From positions 682,001 to 746,000 of the forward strand of contig JAUJEB010000001.1 in assembly GCA_030442055.1 (NCBI GenBank): a stretch of 64,000 bases of DNA. The letters run 5' to 3'. Under the pieces are notes generated by a model that worked only from the letters and a program-made list of their open reading frames with translations, was not told where the DNA came from and did not search any database. This DNA comes from Agaribacillus aureus. Its GTDB lineage: Bacteria > Bacteroidota > Bacteroidia > Cytophagales > Cyclobacteriaceae. The first letter of the stretch is position 1; each line of letters starts with the position of its first letter. The position numbers were made by a program, and so were the translations under genes. This document shows, one piece after another, positions 1 through 10,375 of this stretch.

Positions 1-872
1 ACGTCGTACCATCTTTCAAGTTTTTCTTTTATCTGCTGAAAGCCCGCCCGCTTGAAGACAATAATCCGGTCCGTCCATTTGATAAAGTCCAGATTCGCAT
101 AGGGTTTTACCTGAAGCCCATTTAGTGCTTCATTGTAGATAACCATTTCGCCCGGACCGGCATAGACTTTACTGTTTTGATGTTGTGTTTCCGTTTCCAC
201 GGATATTTTTCCGGTAACCAGGCCCACTTCAATATTGTGACCTTCAAAGGCGCTGACATTAAAGGAGGTTCCAATGGCTGTGGTAATAATTCCCCTTGAA
301 ATCACTTCAAAGGGTTTTTCAGGGTTTTCTGCGACTTCGAAAAATGCCTCGCCCTGCAAATAGATGGTACGCCTGGCCATAAATTTGTCGGGATATTCGA
401 TGCGACTGTCGCTGTTTAGCCATACTTTGGAGCCATCCGGCAATGTAAACCTTGTCTTCTGACCTCGCGGATTTGCTTTAACCACCTGCGTGATCAACTC
501 CGGCACCTCGACCTTTTTTGTTTTTGTGAAATGTAAATAATAGAGCGAAAGGCACAGGACAATTAATATTGACGCAGCAATTTTGTAGAAAAGCCCGTAG
601 TTACTTCCTTTACGATGGCTACCGACAACCTTATCTTCACCCAAAATGTTTTTAAGCAGCACATCCTTTTCCTCGGGTGAGACTACCTCGGGTTTTTGAA
701 ACTGAAAGGAAAGTATTACCTCCCGGGCAGACAGGATCATTTCTCTTTGATCCGGGTGGGTCCTCATCCATTTTTCCCAAAATAGTTGCGATTCCGGCGT
801 GGGATTCAGTACCCAATCCCGGAACCTGGCATCTGAAAGAAAATCCTCTAATTTGTATTTATTGTCATCCAT
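1..872 (-). CDS. FecR-family anti-sigma factor (partial, C-terminus outside window)
   Basis: Inner-membrane anti-sigma regulator that would hold the ECF sigma factor encoded just upstream until a STN-domain SusC/TonB receptor signals. Translated from the ATG at 872, the protein begins MDDNKYKLEDFLSD, has a cytoplasmic N-terminal part, one membrane segment near residues 96-113 and a periplasmic FecR domain with the family phrases LPDGSKVWLNS and YLQGEAFFEV. About 290 residues are visible and the reading frame is open to the window edge, so the last part (DUF4974-like) is largely or partly missing. The matching SusC/SusD genes should lie left of the window. The family call is secure; the partner assignment is inference from order. 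Confidence 0.93.
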   Translation of the reverse strand, partial: MDDNKYKLEDFLSDARFRDWVLNPTPESQLFWEKWMRTHPDQREMILSAREVILSFQFQKPEVVSPEEKDVLLKNILGEDKVVGSHRKGSNYGLFYKIAASILIVLCLSLYYLHFTKTKKVEVPELITQVVKANPRGQKTRFTLPDGSKVWLNSDSRIEYPDKFMARRTIYLQGEAFFEVAENPEKPFEVISRGIITTAIGTSFNVSAFEGHNIEVGLVTGKISVETETQHQNSKVYAGPGEMVIYNEALNGLQVKPYANLDFIKWTDRIIVFKRAGFQQIKEKLERWYD

Positions 873-1037
873 TATTCCTAGTCTTCTGAAGTAAGACTCC
901 AAAAAACCTCCAATGACATCAGACAAAAGGAATTATTTTAAAAAAAGTTGCAGCGGGCCCTGCGCCTTCAGGCATCAAATGGTTCTTGTTAAAAGAAAAG
1001 GAAGGTTTTTGGGTGCCAGCCTCGAAGCCTTTGCATA

Positions 1038-1052
1038 GCCCCGTTTCGGGGC
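1038..1052. other. GC-rich hairpin between sigma and fecR genes
   Basis: GCCCCG and CGGGGC flank a 3-base loop in the 194-base gap between the sigma gene and fecR. A looser outer pairing (CCAGCC with GGCTG) surrounds it. No T-run follows on either strand, so a classical terminator is not supported; it could tune the ratio of sigma to anti-sigma. Confidence 0.4.
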
Positions 1053-1066
1053 ATCGGCTGACTGGA

Positions 1067-1696
1067 TTATTGGCGAGCTTTCAAAGTTTTTCTTATTTCG
1101 GCCAACGCCCGGTATATCAAATTTCTTGCTGCTTTGGTACTGCCAAAGTTCATGATGTCCCTTATTTCATCGTAGCTAAGGTTGGAATAATAAAAATGGT
1201 ACACAGCCTCCCTTTGCCTTTCCGGTAAAAGAGACAGTGCATGTTGAATTTGCAAGATCTGCTGATCGTTGAACTGCCTGTTGATCAGCACACTTTCGTA
1301 AGAGGGTACCACCTGAAAGTTAAGGGCGGATTTGGTAATCTTCGAAAACCGGTTCTTTCTGGAGTTTCTGATCTCGGTCAAAATTCTGTTTCTGACAGCT
1401 TTCAGCAAGTATGCTTTGATAGACGATACAACCGGTAACTTTGATCTTTTAGTTCGTATCGCTACAAACACATCTTGTATGCAATCCTTTACCAATTCGA
1501 AATCTCCTGAAAACTGCCTTCCAAGATCATAAAGTATTTGAAAATGCTGTTTGTAGACTTCGACAAAGGCTGTTTCACTACCATCTTTGAGCAATTTCCA
1601 CAACATTTTATCATCCTTCAGGGCCAAATTTAATCCGGCAGGGATAGTTTTTTGGCTACTTTCTTCACGTGTGATATTGTCAAGAGGTAAGGACAT
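1067..1696 (-). CDS. ECF RNA polymerase sigma factor (Bacteroidetes type)
   Basis: Extracytoplasmic-function sigma-70 factor of 209 residues. Region 2 is seen in LYDLGRQFSGDFELVKDCIQ with the typical acidic DCIQDVF core (about residues 55-85), and region 4 in LPERQREAVYHFYYSNLSY with a helix-turn-helix (about residues 150-200). It starts at the ATG at 1696 and is followed by a FecR gene on the same strand, the usual sigma/anti-sigma order for TonB-dependent surface signalling. The target is probably a SusCD locus beyond the left edge. Unlike the other two sigma factors here it lacks a hydrophobic C-terminal tail. Confidence 0.92.
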   Translation of the reverse strand: MSLPLDNITREESSQKTIPAGLNLALKDDKMLWKLLKDGSETAFVEVYKQHFQILYDLGRQFSGDFELVKDCIQDVFVAIRTKRSKLPVVSSIKAYLLKAVRNRILTEIRNSRKNRFSKITKSALNFQVVPSYESVLINRQFNDQQILQIQHALSLLPERQREAVYHFYYSNLSYDEIRDIMNFGSTKAARNLIYRALAEIRKTLKARQ

Positions 1697-1850
1697 ATAA
1701 TGCGGAATCCTTCATCGAACAGGCATCAATTTAAGGAAAAAAATTCGTTTAGATCAACTTTTTTTATAAACAATGCTACCGATCAATATACATGGACCGG
1801 AAAAGTTAAGCATCCCGCAAGCATTTTCATTGAAAATTATATTTATTCAT

Positions 1851-3416
1851 TTAATCTTTCACATCACCTAATTGCGCCATCTTAAACCGGTTAATATGAG
1901 GTTGTGTATGCTCATTGATCATGATCTGACGGATCCTTTTGACAATATCCGGATTTTCTTCGGCCACATCCTGTTGCTCAGCGGGATCTTCAGCCAGGTT
2001 ATAAAGTGCAATATCCATATTCCCTTTGAATATATTTTTTCTGATACCTTTCCACATGCCAAGGCGAACAGCCTGTTGTCCTTGATAAGATGGAAACTCC
2101 CAGTATAAAAATTCATGTTTTATTTGGTGTTCACTACCCAACAGCGTTGGTAAAAAACTAATACCATCAATGTTTTCAGGTGCTTCAGCATTGGCAACTT
2201 CAGCCAGGGTTGGAAGTACATCCCAAAAGGCGGAGACGTGGTTGGTGACGGCGCCGGGTGTAATTTTTCCTTTCCAGCTGGCAATCATAGGAACCCTAAT
2301 GCCCCCTTCGTGTGTAAAACCTTTGCCCCATCCATACTCACTTTTAAATGGTTTGGCGCTGTCAAAAAAAGGTGAGTCGGTACCGCCATTATAAGTCGGT
2401 CCGTTGTCGCTGGAGAAAATAATGAGCGTATTATCATAGACTCCGAGTTCCTTCAGCTTCTTCACAATTTCTCCCACCTGATCATCCAGGTACGTCACCA
2501 TCGCCGCGTATGCGGCCCTGGGATAACGGTTTGGAAAATAGCCTCTGTTTCCCAGGTAAGGTTCCTCATCCCCAAACTTTTTGATATATTTTTCTACATA
2601 GGCTTGTGGCACTTGTAATGGCGCATGCGTTAATGGCGTGGCAAAGTAAAGAAAAAAGGGGGTGTCTTTGCTCTTTTCCATAAATCCAAGTGCCTCGTCG
2701 AGCATTAATTTGGGGGCATAATCTTTTTGGAAATATTTAGCATAGCTTGCCATGCTTCGCGGATCGGCGGTGCTATCCAGTCTTGTTCCCGGAACTACCA
2801 ATTCGTTATCCAGCCATATTTTTTCATTATTTTTCCAAAGATGTTTGGGATATAACGTGTGTGCCTGACGCTGACAATTATAGCCATAAAAAAAATCAAA
2901 CCCCCGGTTATTCGGAATGCCGTCAGTCAAAGGTGCTCCAAGGCCCCATTTCCCGACAATCGCTGTTTTGTATCCGGCTTGTTGCAAAATATTACCTATC
3001 GTAGGAATGCTATCGGGTATTGGTCTCTGCCCCTCCAGGTTGGGGTCCTCCACCGCTTTGGCAAAATTCCAGACTTCACCCCTGGCCGACCATTCATCAT
3101 TTCCCCGGATATATGCACGGCCTGAATGCTGACCTGTGAGTAAGACACATCTTGAAGGTGCGCAGACAGGCGCCCCGGCATAGTGATCTGTAAACCGGAT
3201 TCCATTTGACGCCAAGGCATCTATGTTTGGGGTTTCAATATATTGTTGTCCATAACACCCAAGTTCAGCATAGCCCAGGTCATCAGCGAGTATATAGATA
3301 ATATTGGGCTTTTTTATTTTTTCGGCAGTGCGTGAATCCACACAGCTCACTTGCAGCAACATTACAAGCAGGGTAAATAAAATGGTAGTTTTTGTAGTTA
3401 AATGCATCATTGGCAA
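1851..3416 (-). CDS. Sulfatase (formylglycine-dependent, S1 family), lipoprotein
   Basis: Secreted sulfatase that hydrolyses sulfate esters, probably from a glycan or glycolipid. The 521-residue product starts with a lipoprotein signal (hydrophobic stretch then LLQVSC, Cys25). The Ca-binding pair is in ILADDLGYAELG and the formylglycine consensus C-A-P-S-R starts at Cys85, followed by LLTGQ. The C-terminal region has the family's VRLGMWKGIR strand. Length fits the family (450-600). The Cys-type active site needs a maturase, and no anSME or FGE gene is in the window. It lies 98 bases after susD but behind a terminator, so it may be read by leak-through or its own promoter. Start could also be the Met three residues downstream. 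Confidence 0.95.
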   Translation of the reverse strand: MPMMHLTTKTTILFTLLVMLLQVSCVDSRTAEKIKKPNIIYILADDLGYAELGCYGQQYIETPNIDALASNGIRFTDHYAGAPVCAPSRCVLLTGQHSGRAYIRGNDEWSARGEVWNFAKAVEDPNLEGQRPIPDSIPTIGNILQQAGYKTAIVGKWGLGAPLTDGIPNNRGFDFFYGYNCQRQAHTLYPKHLWKNNEKIWLDNELVVPGTRLDSTADPRSMASYAKYFQKDYAPKLMLDEALGFMEKSKDTPFFLYFATPLTHAPLQVPQAYVEKYIKKFGDEEPYLGNRGYFPNRYPRAAYAAMVTYLDDQVGEIVKKLKELGVYDNTLIIFSSDNGPTYNGGTDSPFFDSAKPFKSEYGWGKGFTHEGGIRVPMIASWKGKITPGAVTNHVSAFWDVLPTLAEVANAEAPENIDGISFLPTLLGSEHQIKHEFLYWEFPSYQGQQAVRLGMWKGIRKNIFKGNMDIALYNLAEDPAEQQDVAEENPDIVKRIRQIMINEHTQPHINRFKMAQLGDVKD

Positions 3417-3452
3417 CAGTTTTTAAGAAAATTTCAACCTCTATTCAAAAAA

Positions 3453-3482
3453 ATTGAGTGGGCTTATTTGATCCCACTCAAT
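3453..3482 (-). terminator. Intrinsic terminator of the first SusCD unit
   Basis: Perfect 10-base stem ATTGAGTGGG / CCCACTCAAT with a 10-base loop. On the minus strand the second arm runs into seven T residues. It lies 33 bases past the susD stop and ahead of the sulfatase gene. Confidence 0.8.
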
Positions 3483-3514
3483 CTTCATATTTCTATCATA
3501 GTATTCAATACAAG

Positions 3515-5299
3515 TTACTGTGAAATCCAACCGGGATTTTGTTCCAGTTGCGGGTTCAACACAATTTGATCAGAAGGTATTGGTTCCAGGTAATAGTGTT
3601 CCGGAACTCCCGGAGGTGGTCCCCAAGGCGAAATATAACCTTCAGCCGTACCGTTTTGTATTGGCAATCTGTCGCCATAATCGGCATTTTTAACCCACCG
3701 ACCCAGCTTTTCCTGTCCGCCGTATTCTACCAGTTTTTTCCAGCGTTTGATATCAAATACCCTACCCAGCCCTTCTGCCAAAAATTCGATGCCTCGCTCT
3801 CTCCTGATCTCCCATAACACAGGATCTACATCACTGTCCCTGGTGGGGTCTGCCACAATATTGGCGATATCCAATGGCGCGACACTTCCCCTCTCTCTTA
3901 GCTTATTAATGGTTTGATCTGCTATTCCCTGCGTAAATTGCCCTAATTCAAAGGTAGCCTCCGCATAGTTCAAAAAAACTTCGCCCATTCTAAAAACGGG
4001 GGCATCGTGGGAATCGCGGTTTTGCAATCTGCTGATCTTATTGGAGAACTTGTAAAATGCATACCCCGTAAAAGTGACATTGAAACCATGCCCCTCATTA
4101 AACTTTCTAAAGTGCGGGCTGGTTCTGACAATCAACCCTCTCCAATTCATGGTTGGCAGCGTTTTGTGCTCATCGTCAGATAAGGTAGCCATTAAATCGA
4201 TGTACTCCCGGTGTCTTGGATCCGGATCGAACTTCCAGGTCAATTGATTCTTCCCATCCGTGTCTACCCTGAAAGGTGGAGGTGTATTAAAGTACAATCG
4301 ATGATCACGATTTCTAAACTCGTCGTAAGGATCCTGTTCACCGTCAAATAACGGGCTGGTATGTATGGTCTGACCGTCAAGACACAGATACTGATCAACC
4401 GCCTTTTTGGTCAGGTCCTCGTGGCCGATAGAACTTCTGTTCCAATGAGAAAACCGGCCATTCAGAATGCCAAATTCATAGGCCTTATACAAAAGTATAC
4501 CCGGTACACCCTCGAGTGACTCGCTGTTAAATACTTCGTCATAGCTCGAATGCAAATTGGGGTGATCAGCAATTAATTTTGCGCCGGCATCTGCGCTGGC
4601 TTGTAAATATTGTTGTTCACCGCCAAGACTGTGGTATTTGCGCCAGGTACCTTCATACAAACCAAAACGCGAGATCATGGCTCTGACCACATCGGTATTG
4701 ACAGTGTTGGGGCCATTGCCTTCCGGATTGATATTTTCTTCGGCCCATAATAAGTCATTTAAGATATTTTGAGCAACTTCATCCCTTGATGTTCTGGAAC
4801 CGTACAACGCATCTTCATCAACTTCTGTCAACACTTTATCCACCCAGGGAACCGCTCCGTAGTTAGCTACTAACTCATGATACTCATAAGCCCTGAAGAA
4901 AAGGCCAACGGCCCTCCAGTGGTTCTTCTGTTCGTCCGTAAGTGTACTGTTATCGATGTTGTCCAACATCAAATTAATACGCCTGATGTTGGCATAAGTA
5001 CCCGTCCAGACGTTTGAAGAGGAGACCACGGTTTTTAATTGCCATAAAAGCGGATCCCCCTGTGTTCCGCTATTATCTACCATCAGGTCACTTCCTCTTT
5101 CCCTCCAGATAGTAGCATGATCCCAATATCCGGGCAGGCTGTTATAAAACCCCCAGGCATAGGTTTGAAAGTTTGAATTGTCGGTAAAGGTAGTTTCTTC
5201 CGTTAATTGGTCCTTAGGCAATTTCTCCAGGAAATCGTCATCACACCCGGTAAAAGTCAGCAACAAGGACGTTGTCAGTATTATATATATTTTTTTCAT
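3515..5299 (-). CDS. SusD/RagB-family nutrient-binding outer-membrane lipoprotein
   Basis: Surface-exposed partner that lids the adjacent SusC channel and binds its oligosaccharide or similar ligand. The open frame runs upstream to 5335, but the ATG at 5299 gives a clean lipoprotein signal (MKKIYIILTTSLLLTFTGC) followed by an acidic DDDF export signal, so that start is chosen (594 residues). N-terminal SusD-like and C-terminal RagB/SusD helical repeats are recognisable, with the late family phrase LWEIRRERGIEFLAEG and the ending LNPQLEQNPGW. It follows susC by 96 bases on the same strand and has a terminator right after it. Confidence 0.95.
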   Translation of the reverse strand: MKKIYIILTTSLLLTFTGCDDDFLEKLPKDQLTEETTFTDNSNFQTYAWGFYNSLPGYWDHATIWRERGSDLMVDNSGTQGDPLLWQLKTVVSSSNVWTGTYANIRRINLMLDNIDNSTLTDEQKNHWRAVGLFFRAYEYHELVANYGAVPWVDKVLTEVDEDALYGSRTSRDEVAQNILNDLLWAEENINPEGNGPNTVNTDVVRAMISRFGLYEGTWRKYHSLGGEQQYLQASADAGAKLIADHPNLHSSYDEVFNSESLEGVPGILLYKAYEFGILNGRFSHWNRSSIGHEDLTKKAVDQYLCLDGQTIHTSPLFDGEQDPYDEFRNRDHRLYFNTPPPFRVDTDGKNQLTWKFDPDPRHREYIDLMATLSDDEHKTLPTMNWRGLIVRTSPHFRKFNEGHGFNVTFTGYAFYKFSNKISRLQNRDSHDAPVFRMGEVFLNYAEATFELGQFTQGIADQTINKLRERGSVAPLDIANIVADPTRDSDVDPVLWEIRRERGIEFLAEGLGRVFDIKRWKKLVEYGGQEKLGRWVKNADYGDRLPIQNGTAEGYISPWGPPPGVPEHYYLEPIPSDQIVLNPQLEQNPGWISQ

Positions 5300-5395
5300 C
5301 TGTTTAAAATTTATAATGCTTATCCAATTTGACACCTAACTCGGGTCTGCACTCATTTGCCTCCATCATTATCTTTGATATTTGCAGTGTCATGT

Positions 5396-8300
5396 TTAGA
5401 AAGTCAGGTTTAATCCTGCGGAATAGCTTCTCATATAGGGATAAGTGGCACCATTGGCTTTGTTGGATAGTTCGGTATTGATACCATCGGGATAATCATT
5501 AAAATCCAGCACATTTTCTCCCGCCACAAAAAAGCGCAGCGATTGTATTTTTATCTTCTCCAGCAATGTTCTTGGCAAAGAATATCCCAACGTGATGTTC
5601 TTAATTCTCATATAAGCCCCGTTCAACAGGTATTTTGTTTGCGTGGCCCTGTTAATCCCGTAATTGACACCTCCCAAGGGATAGTTCCTGGGAAAGAATG
5701 CATTGGGGTTCTCGGGAGTCCAGTAGTCCAGTTGTGAAACATAAACCACGTGGAATTCGCTGATATAAGGAAAGCGAACGTTGTTGTTCTGCCAAAGATC
5801 CCTCTTGGCAACACCATTCAGCAAAATAGACAAATCAAAGTTCTTATAGGAAGCACTACCATAAAGCCCGTATTGATACCTTCTGGTATTGTTTCCAATT
5901 ACCGATCGGTCGCCTGGATTATCCAGTGTATTATCCCCGTCCGTAATCAAACCATCACCGTTCAGGTCAACATACTTGATATCTCCGGGGTTTGGGTTTC
6001 TGCCTTCCCAATGTGGAATCCCCTCTTTAAGCGTTCCACCCATAAGGTTAGCGTCCAGACTACCTTCGACAAAGTCGTCTACGGTATAGTATCCATCGGT
6101 TGTATACCCCCATATTTCTCCCATCTCCTGCCCCACGTAAAACTGACTTATTAAACCTGCGGGATTATCAAACCTGGTGATCTCACCCTGGTTATCCGAT
6201 AAGGTAAAGCCCACATGATAAGAGAAATCTTTGATTTGATCCTTCCATGATATGGCCAGCTCCCAACCATTTACTTTCAGGTCCGCTGCGTTGGCGTTTG
6301 GTGCATCAGCGCCTAGTACAGCGGGCAATTCTGCGCCCTCTGTTATCATCCCTATAGTCTCTCGTTTAAAAACATCCAGGGAAGTCGATAATTTATGATC
6401 GAATAACTGGAGATCCAAACCAAAGTTGAGCGTTTGCACCCGTTCCCACGTAAATCCAGCGCTTACCAATTCGGGAAGGCCTAGTGTGACATAGGGAATC
6501 CCGGCACTTTCATTTAACCAACTGGCATTATTAACAGACATCCCAGGTATGGCAGGATAGAAATTTTGAATATTAGTCCCCGGGAAAACGACCTGCTGAT
6601 TCCCAACCTCACCCCAGGAAGCTCTTAACTTCAGGTCAGATATTACTTCCAAAGATTCCATGAATGTTTCCCTGCCTAAATGCCATCCAGCTGAAAATGA
6701 AGGGAAGAACCCAAAGCGATCCCCTTCTCTGAACCTGGAAGAACCGTCATATCGGCCATTGACCTCTAAAAAATATTTTTCCCTGAAATTATAATTGAGT
6801 CGGCCAAAGTAACCTCTTACAGACCATTCATTGAAACCGTCATCGCTTGTTAACGTACCTGTAGCGCCAGATATCGACGGAAGGTTAACGTTGATCAGGT
6901 TGGTCTTTCTGACCCAGAAGCTTTCGGCATCACTTTTTTCCTGATTGAATCCAACCAACACACCTATATTGTGATCGTTAAAAGACTTTGTATAATTAGC
7001 GTAAAGGTTCAGCGCATTATACACTGTTTTGCTGTTGTTTCTTTGATAGAAAGTATTGACAGGGTCTACGGCATTCAGGGTAAATCTTTCTGGATTGACA
7101 GTTAACACCTGATTTTCACTTCGAACGATATCCAGGTTGCGTTTTTCAAAAGTATATTCCCCGGTTATATTTAATCCTTCAACCGGATTAAAATTCAGCT
7201 TTTGAAAGAAACGGATATTATCACGAGAAAACTTTGGGGCTTCCTTTAGCTGCTCCACATTTGCCGGAGAAAAGTAAGGTACCTCTGTACCGTCGTCAAG
7301 AACGTGATTCCCACTGGCCGGCGTAAAGGAATTAAAACTAATAGCATCACTATAGCTTCCCAGCGGCGCTGTTCTTACACTGTTTCTATACAACACGTTG
7401 GTCGTTGCCGTAAGTTTGTTGGAAAGTTCCGTATTTAAGGAGGCATTTACATTATATTTCTGGTAGCTGTCATTATCCGTGATGATAATCCCATCCTCAT
7501 CACTATAGCCGGCGGAAATTCTGTAGGTTGTTTTTTCACTGCCGCCACTCATGCTGAAATTATGGATCTGGGTACTTCCGGGATCATCGAGCCATTCTCC
7601 AATGAGGTCCGTATCTACCAATGGGTATCTCAAGCCATCCAGCGTAGCAAAGCCTTCCGGGAAAGCTGATGGGTTGGCTCTGAATTCCTGTAAAAAACCC
7701 AACCAGGAGGGAACATCCTGACCGGTCCAAAACGTACTAAGTCCCCAATCATTCAAAGCATTGACAAAATCGAAGGTGGAGGCCTTGTCCGGTATATCTT
7801 CGGGGGAATGGAAGCTAAATGTTGACGAATAGTTGAACTTTACCGGTTGATTCTTTTCCGCCTTTTTGGTGGTGATCAGAATAACCCCAAATGCCGCTCT
7901 CGCCCCATAAATGGAAGTAGCCGCAGCATCTTTCAACACAGTGACCGATTCTACATCCTGAGGGTTAATGTCCTCAGCAGATACCGGAACATTATTCAAA
8001 AGTATTAAAGGACTTCCGCCATTGATCGAGGTAGTTCCTCTAATGTTAATTCCCAGCCCTGTATCGCCGGGTTGTCCGGAGCTGGCTGTAATCTGCAAAC
8101 CCGGTATTGAGCCCTGCAAGGCTAATAACGGATTGGTAACCGGCCTGTTGGCCAGAATATCTTTCATTTCAACAGATGCCGCTGCCCCTGTAACATGTGC
8201 CTTCTTTTGGCTTCCAAAACCGACGACAACAACCTCCTGTAGCGCTGCTATATCGGCTAATAAGACAACATCAATGACTGTACGACCATCCAGGGATATC

Positions 8301-8878
8301 TCCTCCGTTAAATGCCCCACATAGCTAAACACCAACGTGGTGGCATCTTCGGGAACATTGATCTTGTATTTACCATCTATATCCGTGACCACGCCTATCG
8401 TCGTTCCTTTTACCAATATATTCACACCTGGCAACGGTTCATTATTTTCTCCGGTAACAGTTCCGGAAATCGGTATTTCAATTATCTCCACTACCATGTC
8501 CTCCTTCACGCGCCTTTTCTTCACAGGATCAACAATGATGGTATTATTGATACGTTTGAAACGAACATCGGCAGTTTTGGCAATTGAGATCAGTATTTCT
8601 CTTAGGGAGGTATTCCTGTAGGATCCTGTGTTGGCGTCATTTTCGAGTTCAATAGCTCCATCACTATATAAAAACTTAAAGCCTGTCTCTTTTTCTATTA
8701 TTGAAAAGACTTCCTCCAAGGATGAATTTTTAAGGTTAACCGTTAAGAATACACTGCTTAAGTTCTGCGTCATTCCGTCATGGGCCAGTATAAAGTTGTA
8801 TGCCAAACATTGAATGACAAAGCTGTAAAACAATAACTTAGACATATATATAAGTTGTCTGTGTAAAGTTGATTTCAT
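5396..8878 (-). CDS. SusC/RagA TonB-linked outer-membrane protein with STN domain
   Basis: TonB-dependent outer-membrane importer of 1160 residues. Order of parts: signal segment (residues 1-35), secretin/TonB N-terminal STN domain (about 45-118), carboxypeptidase-regulatory-like beta-sandwich (about 137-208, GVNILVKGTTIGVVTDIDGK), plug (from about 215, EVVVVGFGSQKK, LLNNVPVSAEDINPQDVES) and a 22-strand barrel ending AGLNLTF. The STN domain is the part that in FecA/FpvA-type receptors contacts the periplasmic FecR, matching the fecR and sigma genes directly upstream. The substrate cannot be read from sequence; the sulfatase nearby suggests a sulfated compound. Confidence 0.96.
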   Translation of the reverse strand: MKSTLHRQLIYMSKLLFYSFVIQCLAYNFILAHDGMTQNLSSVFLTVNLKNSSLEEVFSIIEKETGFKFLYSDGAIELENDANTGSYRNTSLREILISIAKTADVRFKRINNTIIVDPVKKRRVKEDMVVEIIEIPISGTVTGENNEPLPGVNILVKGTTIGVVTDIDGKYKINVPEDATTLVFSYVGHLTEEISLDGRTVIDVVLLADIAALQEVVVVGFGSQKKAHVTGAAASVEMKDILANRPVTNPLLALQGSIPGLQITASSGQPGDTGLGINIRGTTSINGGSPLILLNNVPVSAEDINPQDVESVTVLKDAAATSIYGARAAFGVILITTKKAEKNQPVKFNYSSTFSFHSPEDIPDKASTFDFVNALNDWGLSTFWTGQDVPSWLGFLQEFRANPSAFPEGFATLDGLRYPLVDTDLIGEWLDDPGSTQIHNFSMSGGSEKTTYRISAGYSDEDGIIITDNDSYQKYNVNASLNTELSNKLTATTNVLYRNSVRTAPLGSYSDAISFNSFTPASGNHVLDDGTEVPYFSPANVEQLKEAPKFSRDNIRFFQKLNFNPVEGLNITGEYTFEKRNLDIVRSENQVLTVNPERFTLNAVDPVNTFYQRNNSKTVYNALNLYANYTKSFNDHNIGVLVGFNQEKSDAESFWVRKTNLINVNLPSISGATGTLTSDDGFNEWSVRGYFGRLNYNFREKYFLEVNGRYDGSSRFREGDRFGFFPSFSAGWHLGRETFMESLEVISDLKLRASWGEVGNQQVVFPGTNIQNFYPAIPGMSVNNASWLNESAGIPYVTLGLPELVSAGFTWERVQTLNFGLDLQLFDHKLSTSLDVFKRETIGMITEGAELPAVLGADAPNANAADLKVNGWELAISWKDQIKDFSYHVGFTLSDNQGEITRFDNPAGLISQFYVGQEMGEIWGYTTDGYYTVDDFVEGSLDANLMGGTLKEGIPHWEGRNPNPGDIKYVDLNGDGLITDGDNTLDNPGDRSVIGNNTRRYQYGLYGSASYKNFDLSILLNGVAKRDLWQNNNVRFPYISEFHVVYVSQLDYWTPENPNAFFPRNYPLGGVNYGINRATQTKYLLNGAYMRIKNITLGYSLPRTLLEKIKIQSLRFFVAGENVLDFNDYPDGINTELSNKANGATYPYMRSYSAGLNLTF

Positions 8879-9051
8879 ATTTTTGATTAGTTTTTGGTGA
8901 ATAATTTAATTTTCATCAAATGCATTCAGTTCTCTGGTGAAGCTTGGGGGGCTCAAATTCCTGAGCTTTCCGGAGAGCGAAATCATCCGACTATCGGACA
9001 ATTTTAATTGGGTAGTTGGTTTTTGTATGTTTATCTCATAAGCTTTCTGTT

Positions 9052-10110
9052 TTAATAGATCAATACATTATTTCCTTTTATCTCATACTTAATGTCAGCT
9101 TCGAATTTTATTCCCTCCAATACATTTTTTAAAGTTTCATTTTCAAAGATGCCACTGTAGGTTTTGTTTCTAAATGCTTCATTTTCAAGCCGGATCTGTT
9201 TGCCATACCATCTTTCCAGCATGACGACTAATTCGGGAACAGGTGTCTTATCAAAATAAAGGATATCATCCCTCCAACTGAATTCACTTTCACCAACCCT
9301 GACAGCTTTCAGCCGGTTAAAATCCTTTTTGTCATAAACCGCCATTTCATTCGCCCTTAATGTCACGCTTTGCCGGATATCTCCTTGATGGTCCTCACTT
9401 TGAACCAATACCTTTCCCGTTGCTACTGCCACCTGGGTAATTTGATCTTCCGGGTATGCTTTTATATTAAATGAGGTTCCCAATACGCTGGTAAGCACAC
9501 GTTCAGTATGTATGATAAATTTTCTGGAGGTATCTCTTTCCACTTCGAAAAAGGCTTCCCCTTCCAAATAAACCTCCCTGAGCGATGCGGAAAACTGTTT
9601 GGGAAACCTTAACTTACTTCCGGCATTTAATTTTATAATTGATCCATCGCTCAATTTAGTTGTCAACTTTTGACCGTGAGGAACTGTTTTCTCAATCCAT
9701 TCTACCTGCTCCATGGGAGTATCGCTGACGGGTATTTCTGAGTTTAAATAAAAAATACTGACCGAAACCACCAATAATAACAGCACTGCCGCCACACTTC
9801 TCCAGGAATACCACGTATTGGCATCCAGGACTTTTGACTTTACGGAAGCCTGCTGCTTCTTGTCTATTTGGGCAAACACCTTTTGTAATTCATGTTCCCG
9901 CTCCTCCCTGCTCAATAATTGCTTGTTGTCCGCATAGATATTTCTCAGAAGAAATAAAGCCTCTTCGATCTCATTTATCTTCTCAGGATGGGACTTTATC
10001 CAGTCGTTCCAAAAAGAGATATCAGTTACATTTTCCTTATAGGCAAAAGATTGAAACGACTTGTCGTCTATAAAATCATGGGCTTCGTAATTGGTGTAAT
10101 CCCTTTGCAT
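9052..10110 (-). CDS. FecR-family anti-sigma factor
   Basis: Anti-sigma regulator between an ECF sigma gene and a STN-containing susC. An earlier TTG at 10149 keeps the frame open, but the ATG at 10110 gives the beginning MQRDYTNYEAHDFIDDKSF, matching the start of the paralogue at 872 (MDDNKYKLEDFLSDARF), so 10110 is preferred (352 residues). There is one membrane segment at about residues 105-122. The periplasmic FecR domain has LSDGSIIKLNAGSKLRFP and YLEGEAFFEV, and the C-terminal DUF4974 part has TLKNVLEGIKFEADIKYEI. It is expected to release the sigma factor when SusC binds ligand. Confidence 0.93.
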   Translation of the reverse strand: MQRDYTNYEAHDFIDDKSFQSFAYKENVTDISFWNDWIKSHPEKINEIEEALFLLRNIYADNKQLLSREEREHELQKVFAQIDKKQQASVKSKVLDANTWYSWRSVAAVLLLLVVSVSIFYLNSEIPVSDTPMEQVEWIEKTVPHGQKLTTKLSDGSIIKLNAGSKLRFPKQFSASLREVYLEGEAFFEVERDTSRKFIIHTERVLTSVLGTSFNIKAYPEDQITQVAVATGKVLVQSEDHQGDIRQSVTLRANEMAVYDKKDFNRLKAVRVGESEFSWRDDILYFDKTPVPELVVMLERWYGKQIRLENEAFRNKTYSGIFENETLKNVLEGIKFEADIKYEIKGNNVLIY

Positions 10111-10375
10111 CAGGTCTTGAGTTAGTTTTGATAAGTAGTGGGCCCCCAACGCAATATTTCGCTATTTTTTTGAAGAAATTTTCAAAAATACTTTTAATAG
10201 TACCAACTAAAATAAAAATATTTATATAAGTAGACAGCTCGCAGTAATAATTTGAAATATAACTTCCATGGAAATCGGTTCGGCAAGGAATGAGCCCACC
10301 CATAATTGCGGCATCCTGAAATCAGTCAGGTAGCTCATGAGTGTGCTATCTACCAATTGCTTAAATTATGTGGGA

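Noticed and set aside
1067-1696. Plus-strand reading frames opposite the sigma gene
   Set aside because: They only exist as shadows of the sigma gene on the other strand and show no family features or starts with upstream signals.
10076-10303. Frame opposite to and overlapping the FecR start
   Set aside because: Same strand but different frame, overlapping the real gene, with no domain features.
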